A DNA stretch of 64,000 bases from Ilyonectria destructans (Eukaryota; Ascomycota; Sordariomycetes; Hypocreales; Nectriaceae), in assembly GCA_020740775.1 (NCBI GenBank), contig JAHEWK010000025.1:310001-374000 (forward strand), written 5' to 3'. A program made the position numbers and the translations under genes. Every line of letters begins with the position of its first letter. Within the stretch, counting starts at the first letter, position 1. This document shows, one piece after another, positions 1 to 9,421 of the stretch. The notes below the pieces were generated by a model. It had not been told where the DNA came from. It saw only the letters and a program-made list of their open reading frames with translations, and made no database searches.

Positions 1-1935
1 TGTGAAATGGAACCTGGATAAGAACTCCGACCATCGTACTTGTCTTTCCGTTAATCTTCTCTCCGAATAGAAGTATTTCAGATTCTGATGGTCCGTGAGG
101 ATCCTGAAATTCTTCACAGCTCGCAGCTCTGGTTCCCATTGCTCCAGACACCTTACAATAGCAAGCAGTTCCTTGTCGTGAATAGCGTAGTTGACCTCTG
201 CTGGCGAGTGTTTCTTCGAGAAATAGGCGACAGGCCGTAATAGTCCGTCTTCGTCGTCTCGCTGGGAGAGGACACCCCCAGTGACAAATCCTGAAGAATC
301 TGCCTCCACGATAGTCTCTCTCTCCGGGTGGAAATGAGCTAGAATAGGGGCCGTGATCAACAGGTCCTTAAGCTTCTCAAAGGCTTCTTCGCATAGGTCG
401 TCCCAACGGAAGGGTACGTCCTTTTTCGTTAGCCGTATCAGCGGCTCTGCTATCTCTGAGAACTCAGGCATGAAAATCCTATAGAAGTTCGCGAAACCGA
501 TAAAGGCTCTAACGGCTTTTACGTTCGTTGGCGTAGTCCATTCCTTGACAGCCTTGACCTTCTCAGGATCGACTCGGATCCCGTTCTCCGCCTCGATAAT
601 GAACCCGAGATATTTCACCGTCTTGACTTCGAATTCGCTCTTGCTGATGTCTAGCTGTAGCCCAGCATCCATTAGGCGTTGGAGGACCCTGCCGACTTTG
701 TCGCGGTGGTCTTGAATGCTTCCAGAAGAGAAGATCAACACGTCGTCGATGTATGCTGACACGAAATCGTCTAGGTAGTCTTGGAGCACGCTGTTGATAT
801 ACCGTTGAAAGGCTGCGGGTGCACCTGTCAGTCCAAATGGGACTACCAGCCATTCAAAAGATCCGTAGCGTGTTCTGAAGGCCGTCTTTTCTTCGTCTCC
901 GGGGGCGACCCTGATCTTGTGGAATGCTGCTATAACATCTAGCTTCGTGAACCACTTTGCCTTTGCCACAGTGCGTAGCGTTTCGTTGAGTAAGGGCAGC
1001 GGATAGCGGTCCTTCTTGGTGATGTTGTTCAGTCCTCGGTAATCCACACAAAAGCGAACGCCTCCACCAGGCTTTTTCACCATGAGAACCGGTGCCGCCG
1101 CGGGTGAACTGCTAACTCTGATAAACTCCTTGTCGAGAAGCTCTGTAAGTGTCTTCCGCAGTACCAATAGCTCTTCGCGAGACATGCCATAAAGCGGACC
1201 CCAGGGTAGGGGTTTCTCGCGGCCGTGTTCGTCTCGTAGGACTTCGATCTTCAGGTCAACGCCTGGCCTGTGGGGAGGTAACTGGTTGGCCAGTTGTCGA
1301 GAGAAGGCTTGTAACCACTTGTGGTAGTGTGGTGGCAACTTCTCCACTGGGTCGATCTTTGGTTTCGGTCTCAAGGCTTTGTCGATGTCCGCCATCGTGA
1401 CGGCATAAACTCCAACGCCGCCTGTACGTCTGTTGCGGCGCACGTCGCCTAGAAAGGCAGCGGCCATCACCTTCGAGACCTCTAGTCGAGGGGGCCGATA
1501 GCGTTGTCGGTCTTGTACTTGAGCTCCACTGGTTCCGATCTCCAAGTATCCTTCCTTCGCATGAATGTGAACATCTTGATCTTCCATCCATCGTTTGCCT
1601 AGAATCATATCCCAGTTAAGGTCGTCAATGACGTACATAAATACACGGCGCTGTTGGTGTCCGTCTAGGTCGATCGATAAGTAAGTGATCTTGTCGATCT
1701 TAACCTCCTTGCCGTCTCCTGCTGCATTCTCGAGGATGCGAGGTTGAACAGGTATATGTGGCAGCTGAAGAGATTGGAAGGTCCGTTTGCTAACCGCGCC
1801 GTAGCAGAGGCAACCATAGTCGACGAGGGATGGTACGAAGTCCGTTCCATTCACCCTAACGTCTGCTATGAATGGATCTCCATCCATTCTCTTTTTACCG
1901 GTTGTCTCCCATTCTCTCACAGCCGCCGCGTGTTC
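1..1935 (-). CDS. Ty3/gypsy Pol polyprotein (protease, reverse transcriptase, RNase H), partial
   Basis: Makes cDNA from the element's RNA in a cytoplasmic particle. I translated the minus strand from 1935 to about 50 and found one open frame running off the left edge. In order it shows a retropepsin-like segment near 1840-1790 (LVDYG where D-S/T-G is usual), a reverse transcriptase with VPFGLTGAPAAFQRYI near 830-790 and the active-site box YIDDVLIF near 760-735, then an RNase H with EADSSGF near 315-295 and a LTDHQNLKYFYSE block near 95-55. Integrase would lie beyond the window. Pol has no obvious start of its own. It is in the same frame as Gag and separated from it by one TAG, so it is expected as a Gag-Pol fusion made by readthrough, unless the TAG is a mutation. 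No other disabling change was seen. Confidence 0.9.
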
Positions 1936-3255
1936 CTAGTCTGAATCTCCGTCGCTCTGGAGAGTGGCATCTTCGCCTTCTTCAACGATCGCGGCGTTGG
2001 TAACCGAGGGGCGCGAGGGGGCTGCGGCGTTGACTTGAGTGCGTCTGGTTACGCTCCCGGGCCGAATAGGTGCGGCTAATGGACAGCGTTCGATTCTGCA
2101 GTTATCTCTTCCGCAACGGAGACAACGTCCTTCGCGGTAGCGTGCATCCATTTCATCCTGATCGACCCACTTGGCACGCTTACCGAGCAAAGCCTGATCC
2201 TCTGGTCGCCTGGACTGGTAGCCATTCGTGTTCTTGCCGCCGCGGGTGCGCCCAGCGTTTACTTGAGTGGATGCTTGTGGGGTTGGCTCCCATTCCATCA
2301 TGTCCTCTCTTCTGACCTCAGCCTGCTGGACATGCTGTTGCTGAGATCTCTGGCTGCTCTGACTACCGTGGTTGTCCAAGCCCCTCGTGTTGCCGCGAGG
2401 TTTCTTCCACTGGCCTAACAGTTCCATCTGGCTGCTAAGCGAGTCGCACCTCTTTGCCAGCCCAACGTAGGTGCTAATCGCGACGGAATCAGAGCCTATA
2501 AGAGCGGCCTTCATTCTGTCGTTTAGTGCCTCCTGGAGGTAAGAAATCTTGCTGTCATCTGGCCAATATTCGGCATTGGCGTTGGCGATCTCTTTCTCGA
2601 AACGAGGGTAGAACGAAGTAAAGGGTTCGTTTTCTCCTTGCTTAATCGAGTGCAGGTTGCGAGTAGCTCTCTGTTTACGATCCTTCTCTCCGTACAACAG
2701 TTCAAGGCGGTTGAGCAGTTCAGCCACATTAAACGTCCTCTTCTCAATTTGCATCTCCACAAAGGTGGTCACATTGTCTTTAGCCTTGCCTTCCAGGCTC
2801 ATAAAGACATACATAAAGTGGCCCTCTGCGTCTCCGAGGGCTTCGCCGTCGACTCGTAGCTTCCCTTCGGTCTCCAACTTCCAGCTACGCCACTGGGACT
2901 TGTCACCACTGTACTTCGGGACATCTCGCAGCTTGGGGCGCTTGGTCGGGTGAGGACTGTAAGTGATAACCGTATTGGCGGGATCGGCGGTGATAGAAGG
3001 GTTGGTAGTAGTGTTGGGAGTGACAGGAACAGCGGTTGTCTTATTGTCTTCTGGCGCCAGCGTGGGCGCTGGTGTGGGCTGTATAGACTGGATGGACGTT
3101 TCCAGTGCTAACAGCTTCAATTTCGTTTCCTCATTTGCCTCTCTTAGGGCCATATTCTCGGACCGCATAAGCCTGACTTCGCTCAAGAGTTGCTCGAGTA
3201 CGCTAGCCGACTGGCTAGTGGTTTCCCCCTGAGTCATGCCGTCTGAGTGGTCCAT
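1936..3255 (-). CDS. Ty3/gypsy Gag (capsid/nucleocapsid) protein
   Basis: 439-residue structural protein that would assemble the virus-like particle. The N-terminal third is a short coiled-coil-like stretch (LLSEVRLMRSENMALREAN) followed by Thr/Pro-rich linker. The middle is a retrotransposon Gag domain (RWRSWK-like to LQEALNDRMKAALIG). Near residues 375-390 there is one zinc knuckle, CLRCGRDNCRIERC, with spacing CX2CX4CX4C, so the usual histidine is a cysteine. The ATG at 3255 is the first in frame after the leader, and the stop TAG is at 1936-1938. Pol continues in the same frame after that stop. It lies directly downstream of the LTR and primer-binding region. Confidence 0.88.
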   Translation of the reverse strand: MDHSDGMTQGETTSQSASVLEQLLSEVRLMRSENMALREANEETKLKLLALETSIQSIQPTPAPTLAPEDNKTTAVPVTPNTTTNPSITADPANTVITYSPHPTKRPKLRDVPKYSGDKSQWRSWKLETEGKLRVDGEALGDAEGHFMYVFMSLEGKAKDNVTTFVEMQIEKRTFNVAELLNRLELLYGEKDRKQRATRNLHSIKQGENEPFTSFYPRFEKEIANANAEYWPDDSKISYLQEALNDRMKAALIGSDSVAISTYVGLAKRCDSLSSQMELLGQWKKPRGNTRGLDNHGSQSSQRSQQQHVQQAEVRREDMMEWEPTPQASTQVNAGRTRGGKNTNGYQSRRPEDQALLGKRAKWVDQDEMDARYREGRCLRCGRDNCRIERCPLAAPIRPGSVTRRTQVNAAAPSRPSVTNAAIVEEGEDATLQSDGDSD

Positions 3256-3302
3256 TATTCTTCTTCGCTTGTGGCTTCTGGTGCTTCTAACTTCTTAACT
3301 CC

Positions 3303-3347
3303 GGGTGCTTCGGGTGCTTCGGGTGCTTTGGGTGCTTCGGGTGCTTC
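3303..3347. repeat. Five 9-bp tandem repeats in the gag leader
   Basis: Five consecutive units of gggtgcttc (one with a single change) lie between the primer-binding site and the gag start. They sit in the untranslated leader of the retrotransposon. A structural or packaging role is possible but not shown. Confidence 0.7.
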
Positions 3348-3416
3348 GGCTGACTTTTTGACTTCTGGACTCGGGATGAGTCGTTGACTTCTGGACTTCA
3401 GCAGATTTCTGAAGTG

Positions 3417-3490
3417 ATCTTGAAAGTATGTGAAAGGCCTCTAGTGAGTTGATTCAACTAACTAGTCCCTATGCTGTTTACTTTCAAGAT
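3417..3490 (-). promoter_or_regulatory. Self-priming signal (PBS 3417-3428 pairing with LTR 3479-3490)
   Basis: The 12 nt directly after the LTR (RNA sense tactttcaagat, 3428-3417) are the exact reverse complement of 12 nt inside the LTR (atcttgaaagta, 3490-3479), which lie about 20 nt downstream of a TATA-like box. This is the arrangement of Tf1-type elements, where the 5' end of the mRNA folds back and primes minus-strand cDNA instead of a tRNA. The match is seen directly; the mechanism is inferred from Tf1. Confidence 0.75.
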
Positions 3491-3644
3491 GAAGAAAGGA
3501 AAGAATCTAAATACAAACTGGGTGCGTGAAGACGCGTTATATCTTCTTTAATATAGAAGATTCGAGAATCAACTCGATGGCGCTGTGGAGAAGAATTCGG
3601 GCTTGGCGGCAGAGCCGCCAGCCAAGTGGGCCTGACCCGTTACA
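3429..3644 (-). repeat. 5' LTR of the Ty3/gypsy element
   Basis: On the minus strand the segment starts TGTAACGGGTCAGGCC and ends TTTCACA, giving the TG...CA boundaries of an LTR of about 216 bp. It lies upstream of gag and abuts a sequence complementary to its own interior. A TATA-like tatttag at 3513-3507 precedes the predicted RNA start near 3490. The partner 3' LTR is outside the window, so the boundaries rest on the TG/CA ends and the adjacent priming site. Confidence 0.75.
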
Positions 3645-3953
3645 CTTGAACACATGAGCCTTGAGGAGCGGGTCAAAGTCGGCCAGGCGGCGGATGAGAA
3701 AGGCTCGCTTATCAGCAAGATCGAATGGGTCAGAGAGGAAGGGAAAGCCTACTGCCTCGAAGGCCTTGCCGACCTTGACGTGGTTCTTGAGATGATGGGA
3801 GTGGCATACCAAGAGCCCGCTTAAGCCTATAGGAGACGACCTTAACAAGGACTCCGTACAAGACTTGGTGTTGAAGATGAAGATGGAAATGACATTGAGG
3901 GAATAAGTAATGACGAGGAGGAGGAGGGCACGTCTGATGGGGAGCCCGAATAG
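3645..3953 (+). pseudogene. Decayed gene fragment cut by the LTR
   Basis: A plus-strand reading frame begins exactly at the LTR edge (LEHMSLEERVKVGQ...) and runs to a TAG after an acidic tail (NDEEEEGTSDGEPE). Within it are two TAA codons near 3821 and 3839. Both are one C-to-T step from CAA, the favoured RIP dinucleotide change. If these are read through, the frame is continuous for about 100 codons. I do not recognise the protein. It looks like the 3' end of a host or element gene truncated when the retrotransposon landed. Confidence 0.45.
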
Positions 3954-4056
3954 TCAATCTTTCCTTTTTCTAGGTCGAGAGGCAAAGGTCATGGGGATCT
4001 TTGTGCCTCTAAAACGTGTAGAGTGGGCTGGGGGGGATCCTTCGACGGCATTATCC

Positions 4057-4659
4057 TCAAATTGTTGTGTTCGAGCTCGTTCGATAGATTCCGGGATGAC
4101 TGCCAACTCCGGGCTTATCTGCTGAGATCAGTATTTCGCTGGGTGAAATTTTGGCCGGGTTTCTTACGAACTCTGTTAAAAAGCTTGCCTCGCTGCCACA
4201 ATCGATCTCGTACTCTTTGCCTGCCTCACGCTCATCTCCTTCCTCGTCGGAGGCACTGTCAAATACTGGACCGTCGACGGGATCCTCAAAATCGCTCAGA
4301 TCTGTTGTATCCCCCTTCACAACGATATTGTCGACGATTTTGCTACCCTTATCAAACGCCGGATTCGGGTAGGAGGAAGCTGGAACTGTGTTTTCCTGCT
4401 TGACTCGTCTCTCATTTTTCGCACCCTTCTCTTTCTTGACCTGTGTCTCTTGCTTGATGCGCTTCTTTAGCTCGGGAGCTGGGCTCGAGTCTTCCCGTTT
4501 GACCTTCCGTTTCTTGTCTTTTCTGACAGGTGTTGAGTATTCGTCTGGCCTTAGCGGGGTGATTGGCTCCTGCTTGTCAACCACGTCGGCCGATGTCAGG
4601 ACGACAAGCACCTTTAACTGCCCTGCTTGGTTGTTCGAAAAGTGTCCAGAAGCGAGCAT
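4057..4659 (-). CDS. Hypothetical charged protein
   Basis: Open frame on the minus strand; it stays open to 4824, but that part overlaps the start of the helicase, so the ATG at 4659 (MLASGHF) is a more economical start. The middle is strongly basic with Lys/Arg/Glu repeats (KKRKVKRE, LKKRIKQETQVKKEKG), which could serve as a nuclear localisation signal. It is followed by an acidic Ser/Asp stretch (DSASDEEGDERE). There is no recognisable fold or catalytic motif. It is divergent from the helicase with a short shared upstream region. It may be a real low-complexity protein or the last exon of a larger gene. Confidence 0.4.
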   Translation of the reverse strand: MLASGHFSNNQAGQLKVLVVLTSADVVDKQEPITPLRPDEYSTPVRKDKKRKVKREDSSPAPELKKRIKQETQVKKEKGAKNERRVKQENTVPASSYPNPAFDKGSKIVDNIVVKGDTTDLSDFEDPVDGPVFDSASDEEGDEREAGKEYEIDCGSEASFLTEFVRNPAKISPSEILISADKPGVGSHPGIYRTSSNTTI

Positions 4660-4744
4660 GCTCGACGGCGTTATGTACCGGTACGTCTTATTGGCTACAC
4701 AAAATAAAGGTAACACACACACACGCCCTATTTTAGAGATTGGC

Positions 4745-6712
4745 ATGGTACGGGCGGCCCAGCTGCGGCTCCACAGAGCCAGAGTGCTAGCCATCGAAGG
4801 GGATGATGAAGTCGGCGAAGACAAGAACGGCGACGAGGCTGGTTTCGGTCCCGGCGATGATCAGTATTTGTTCCCACCTATCCCGGCGCCCAACCTAACC
4901 CCCGCTCCAGCTCATACTTGGGTAGATATAGCACCTGGCAGCAGCTTCCTCCTGGTCGGGAACATGATAGGCAAGCAGCGAACGCTAAACCGCATGCAGA
5001 AGATCGCCCTCGGCCTCATTTGTGAGGCGATGGACAGAGCGGAGGAAGTGTCAGATATAGCCGCTGACGGCAACGAAGGACACACGGTGTGGGAGCAGCC
5101 ACCTCAACATCTCCAATACATAGGCGGAAGCGGCGGCACCGGGAAGTCTTGGCTCATCGAGACGCTGAAAGAGGTATTCGCGGCGAAAGGGTCGTCGAAA
5201 CGTATTGTCATAACAGCTACGTCCGGGACGGCGGCGGCAGGGATCGGCGGTAACACCATCCACTCCGCGCTGGGGCTAGCCTTCAAAGATCAAGACGGAG
5301 CCGCGATGGAAAGCCTACCATCCGCGAACCTGGAGAGGAGCCGGCAGCGTTGGAGAAGGCGTGACGTGCTTGTGGTCGACGAGGTAAGCATGTTGGGACT
5401 TAAGACGCTCTACGAAGTAGACCACAAGCTGCGGGCGCTCCGCGGCTTCCCAGACAGGCCGTTCGGCGGGATACCGGTGGTGGTCTTCACGGGCGACTTC
5501 CTCCAGTTCGGACCAGTACTGCAGAAGGGTCTGCTGAGCCGGGTCGACCCCAGCGACAGCGGCAAGGGGCTACGGAACCTCTCGGATCGTGCGACGCAAT
5601 ATCGATGGCAGCAGATCCAGGCCAAGACGACATGGGAGCTGTTTACCAACGTGGTGATCCTAGAGGAGCAGAAGAGGGCCGAGGGCGACGAGGAACTGAT
5701 AGGGCTCTTAGAACGCATCCGGACAGGCCGACAGACGGCGGCCGACCTGGACAAGCTCAACTCGCGATACATCCCTGACGAGATGCTCGACTTCACGGGA
5801 GGCCGGCGCGCCATTATCCCGCTCAACCGACACAGGTGGGACCTCACGCTCTGTGCCGCCCTGGCCTTCGGCGAGGAGCACGGCAGGAAGGTGTCCCTGT
5901 TCATGTCCGATCACCAGTGGAAAACCCGCGTGCCCAGCGAGGAAGAGATGGAGGCCGTAGTGCTGCTCGGAGATGACGCACAGCTCCCCATCCCAGGCAT
6001 CTTTCCGTACGTCGAGGGCATGCCCGTCATCGTCAACCAGAACAAGTACCTAGGGCTGAAAGTAGTCAATGGAGCAGAGTTCACGGCGGCCGGCGTCGTC
6101 GCAGACGGAGAGGTAGAAGAACGGGTGATCCACGACCGGCTGTCCGTCTTTCTCGGGCCGCCAAGCGGCATCCTTCTCCAATCGCAGGACACGGAGGGGC
6201 TCGCGTTCCCGCACATACCTCCGGGTACCCTCATGCTAGGGACAGAGACTGTGCAGCTTGACAAAGAAAAGCACGGCAAGTACGTCTGTCCGCGACTTGC
6301 AGCCAAGCGGGAGTTTAAGATGGGGCTGACGCGTACGGGGCTGCCATGCACGCCGGGCTTTGCGCTCACTGACTATAAGGCGCAGAGCAAGACCCTAGAG
6401 AAAGTCCTGCTCGGGCTCTATGGGAGGAAAGGGACGAAGGGATACCCGAGCATGGAGAAGTGCGACGTGCTTAGCTTGTACGTGCAATTGTCACGGTGCA
6501 AGCGGTTGCGGGACATACGGCTTGTACAGCCAATCCCAAGGGAGCACTTCGAACAGGCGCGGATGTATCCGGAGCTCATAGAAGGGGTCGATCGATTAAA
6601 AGAGCTAGCAAGACAGACGGTTGAGCGGTTTGAGGTCAGGCATGGGCCTGCATGTCGTTCAACCCTCGGACCCAGCGCCACAACTGGGTTTGTGGAGGTT
6701 GTTGGCCACTGA
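4745..6712 (+). CDS. PIF1-family DNA helicase, Helitron-type, lacking the Rep nuclease part
   Basis: About 655-residue superfamily-1B helicase that would unwind DNA 5'-3' using ATP. Motifs in order: Walker A GGSGGTGKSW near 5124-5153, TATSGTAAAGI (motif Ia), Walker B VLVVDEVSML near 5368-5397, VVFTGDFLQFGPV, and a C-terminal PIF1 block FALTDYKAQSKTL (about 6358-6398) followed by SLYVQLSRCKRLRDIRLVQP (about 6472-6531). The frame is open upstream to 4388, but that part is the antisense of the 4057 ORF and looks non-coding, so the start at 4745 is chosen. A full Helitron protein has an N-terminal Rep/HUH domain of more than 800 residues; none is present here. It could be a truncated Helitron or one of the stand-alone PIF1 genes common in Fusarium-like accessory regions. 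Confidence 0.85.
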   Translation: MVRAAQLRLHRARVLAIEGDDEVGEDKNGDEAGFGPGDDQYLFPPIPAPNLTPAPAHTWVDIAPGSSFLLVGNMIGKQRTLNRMQKIALGLICEAMDRAEEVSDIAADGNEGHTVWEQPPQHLQYIGGSGGTGKSWLIETLKEVFAAKGSSKRIVITATSGTAAAGIGGNTIHSALGLAFKDQDGAAMESLPSANLERSRQRWRRRDVLVVDEVSMLGLKTLYEVDHKLRALRGFPDRPFGGIPVVVFTGDFLQFGPVLQKGLLSRVDPSDSGKGLRNLSDRATQYRWQQIQAKTTWELFTNVVILEEQKRAEGDEELIGLLERIRTGRQTAADLDKLNSRYIPDEMLDFTGGRRAIIPLNRHRWDLTLCAALAFGEEHGRKVSLFMSDHQWKTRVPSEEEMEAVVLLGDDAQLPIPGIFPYVEGMPVIVNQNKYLGLKVVNGAEFTAAGVVADGEVEERVIHDRLSVFLGPPSGILLQSQDTEGLAFPHIPPGTLMLGTETVQLDKEKHGKYVCPRLAAKREFKMGLTRTGLPCTPGFALTDYKAQSKTLEKVLLGLYGRKGTKGYPSMEKCDVLSLYVQLSRCKRLRDIRLVQPIPREHFEQARMYPELIEGVDRLKELARQTVERFEVRHGPACRSTLGPSATTGFVEVVGH

Positions 6713-7324
6713 TGTGGTCGGGTCCTAGCTCTCCGCCTGCTTGTTGCCTGCTTGTTGCCAGCATACCTCGCTAGCATCCCGCTTCCACATTCGAGCTGTT
6801 AGCTCAGCCGCAGCTCAGCTTCGGGCGCCATCACAATGGAGGAGGTAGAGAGACAAACTTTTGCGGAAAAATCGTGGAAGGCACCGAGGGAGGACGGTGA
6901 CCAGAGGGACAATAGGACGGGATCAAGTCACATCGAGATCAAGCCACAATGGGGTCGAGCCACAACGGGATCGAAGTTCATTTTCTCCGACATTGAAGTT
7001 CGAAACCTGCTTCAAGATTCCGAGGCATAGACATGGTCGTGGCCACAGCATAAAACCTGTATCTAGCTCTGCTTATATTTCCATCCATCGCTCAAATAAT
7101 ATGAAATCAACATAAACAAATGCTGCCTAGGAAATCTAGCAACAATTACGACTTATGTTAATATACCTCGAGGCCTGTGCACATCCAGGAATCCCTTCGC
7201 AGCAAATCGACGAAGAGAAAGCAGAAACCCCAGGGGGAAAAAAACACCCCATTGATAAATTGAGGCTTTGAACGACATGATTGAATTCAGCAGTCTCCAT
7301 GAAATGTCTCCGCTGTCAAGGCCC
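6713..7324. other. Intergenic, no gene seen
   Basis: Between the helicase stop and the 3' end of the REG1-like remnant. Only short overlapping frames without protein character; no repeat or RNA signal recognised. Confidence 0.5.
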
Positions 7325-8911
7325 TCACTTTCTCCAGCCCACATTCCAAATAAAATATGCCATGTCCCTAGCTGTGTTAACGATGTTAATAAAGCGGCCA
7401 AATGTCGCATCCTTCGACGATGGTTCTCCCTCCTCATATGGCATAAACATGCCGGAAGGGGTGCGACGCATGCCAGTTGGCTCGGCGGTTATGTTGTCTG
7501 TAGATGTCCGGCGGTACAAATCAGGACTTTCGAAACTCTTAGCGACGTACCAGGCTGAGTCTGCATCGACATCGACATCCGTCATATCATGATCCTCCTC
7601 TTCTTCAAAGAGCTTGCCCAAGGGTTTTGGACACGTCTCTTGTGACAAGGATGGCGAGAGCGTAGGATTGCGGATGCTGATGCTGTGCTTCATTGCCTCT
7701 TCCATGGGTTCTAGAATATCTCCTCGGTGATTAAGTGTTGTCGACGGAAGCATCGCAAGTATCTTTCCGTCAGAAATAAATGAGTTCTTATCATTCATTG
7801 ATTTCCTCCTCACCAATGGAGCCTGCTTTCGTGGTCGAAGCCGCTTCATCCTGCGGCCGTCATCGGAATCACTATGGCTATATGGATCAGAATTTATGCC
7901 ATTGCCGTCATCACCATGACCATTGACGATAATACATCGACTTTGTCATTGAAGCAGATGTGTTTTCGCTCGATGCCTGGTGATGAGGACCCAGAGGCTG
8001 AAAACGACAGCATATTAGAGGCACTGCGGCTCATTTGTCTCGAAGACATAACATAACCCGTCACTGCTGCTCGATTAAGAGTAGGCCCTGTTAATCCCTG
8101 GCCGTTTGTTTCCTGTGCTCAGGCCGCCGGTGCCGTCTGCTTGAGTAACGGTGAAGGCGATAACGGCCTCTGCAGCACGATCTCCGGGACCGTTCTCTTT
8201 AGTATGGACTTCTTGTTAATGCTGACCTGTGAATTGGACTTGGATGATGGAGTACTGGAAAGTTCAGTATCTGCACAACAGATCTTGCTCGGATCTTGCT
8301 GAAGGGGCCCATATAGCCAAGTCACATCACAATCCTTGAACCTGCACTAGTTAGCTCGATATTCGCGCGAATTCCATCATCCCTTACCAGTTGAGGGTCT
8401 TGGGAGACACAGTCTTCAGTTTATATTTGCATTTTATCCATGCTCTCTAAGACGCATTCTCTAGACGAGAACTATTTGGATGCTCTCTTCGGCGAGTGGT
8501 GATATATTTCCATGATGACCAGATATCTTCCTCCTTCCAGTCGTGAGAAAGGTAGTCGACATGCCTCCACGAGTTCGCCTTCGTAGCACTGTCGTCTTCG
8601 GCGTGCTCAAGGGGCTCTGGTAGCTCTGACTTCTCCGACCTTGATGTATTCACCGGAATACCATGGCCGGCAGGAGAGACAGTATACGAGTTGCCCGTCT
8701 TGGGATTTGGAGTGGTTCCATGCCATCATCAGGTGGCATAAAGCAACTGTCTTTCGGAAATGGAAATAACAAATAGCGTCCATTCGATAGCCCAGCCGAG
8801 CGGATTTTCTTGCCCTCATCGGATACGATGGAAAGATTACTAGCGTGCGTTGAGAAGTAGGGTAGATCCATTGATTCGGCGTCAATATTTTGAGATAGAG
8901 AAGGAGCCGAA
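7325..8911 (-). pseudogene. REG1-like protein phosphatase 1 regulator, decayed
   Basis: Segments of the fungal REG1/GATA_AreA-like (formerly DUF1752) family occur in order on the minus strand. An N-terminal stretch runs SLSQNIDAESMDLPYF to GLSNGRYLLFPFPK. Then comes the signature VDYLSHDWKEEDIWSSWK ... SRLENAS, which hits an in-frame TAG at 8447 where the family has Trp. After a plausible intron the frame resumes as KDCDVTWLYGPLQ, then KKSILKRTVPEIVLQRPLS, a TGA at 8119, RKHICFND, and the C-terminal FINIVNTARDMAYFIWNVGW. There are frame changes near 8715 and 7935. In yeast Reg1 targets PP1 (Glc7) in glucose repression. With two stops and two frameshifts this copy cannot make the protein. The TGG-to-TAG change fits RIP. 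Family recognition is from memory of conserved motifs. Confidence 0.75.
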
Positions 8912-9421
8912 GTTGGTGCGGGTCATTCCCCGGTCCGCTCCAGACAGATGTGTCGTCGACCTGCCCACAAGTTGAATGGGATCGCCGTATTGTCGACGAA
9001 GCGAAATGGATGTTTTCCTTAGAGGACGATACGACCATTCTGACACACGGTTCGGTCCAGACATCAAGTGGATGTCACAGGTCTTTTTTGGTGCGGGGTC
9101 GCCCGCCGACCCCGCAGATTACCGCAAGGCCCTTGACATCGCCCCCCAAAGTACGGATGTCAACTCCGCGACACCGTTGGGACCGAAATACTGGATGTAC
9201 GAGGGTGAAAGCTATACCGTTCGATGGCGCCTATTCCGGTGATCAAATAAATGCACGTCTTTTCATATCGTGGAGTAGCTTGGTTCAGTTGCTATGGTGG
9301 GTTAAAATTTCGCCCGCCTGCAGCGCCAAGTCACTTACACATTGAAAAACAAACATTTTGCAGCAAGTCAATAAACTCCTGATTTTCGATCTACAGTAAT
9401 ACCTAATTACAGACTTCTATA
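8912..9421. other. Intergenic, with a small perfect hairpin at 9092-9116
   Basis: No convincing gene. A 10-bp perfect stem (tgcggggtcg / cgaccccgca) with a 5-nt loop lies at 9092-9116; it has no run of T after it and no transposon-end signature nearby. Confidence 0.5.

Noticed and set aside
4388..4744. Upstream extension of the PIF1 helicase ORF
   Set aside because: This part is the antisense of a lysine/glutamate-rich frame and has no helicase or Rep similarity; it is open by composition.
9092..9116. Rho-independent-type terminator or Helitron end
   Set aside because: Perfect 10-bp stem but no T run, no CTRR nearby, and bacterial terminators do not apply in a fungal genome.
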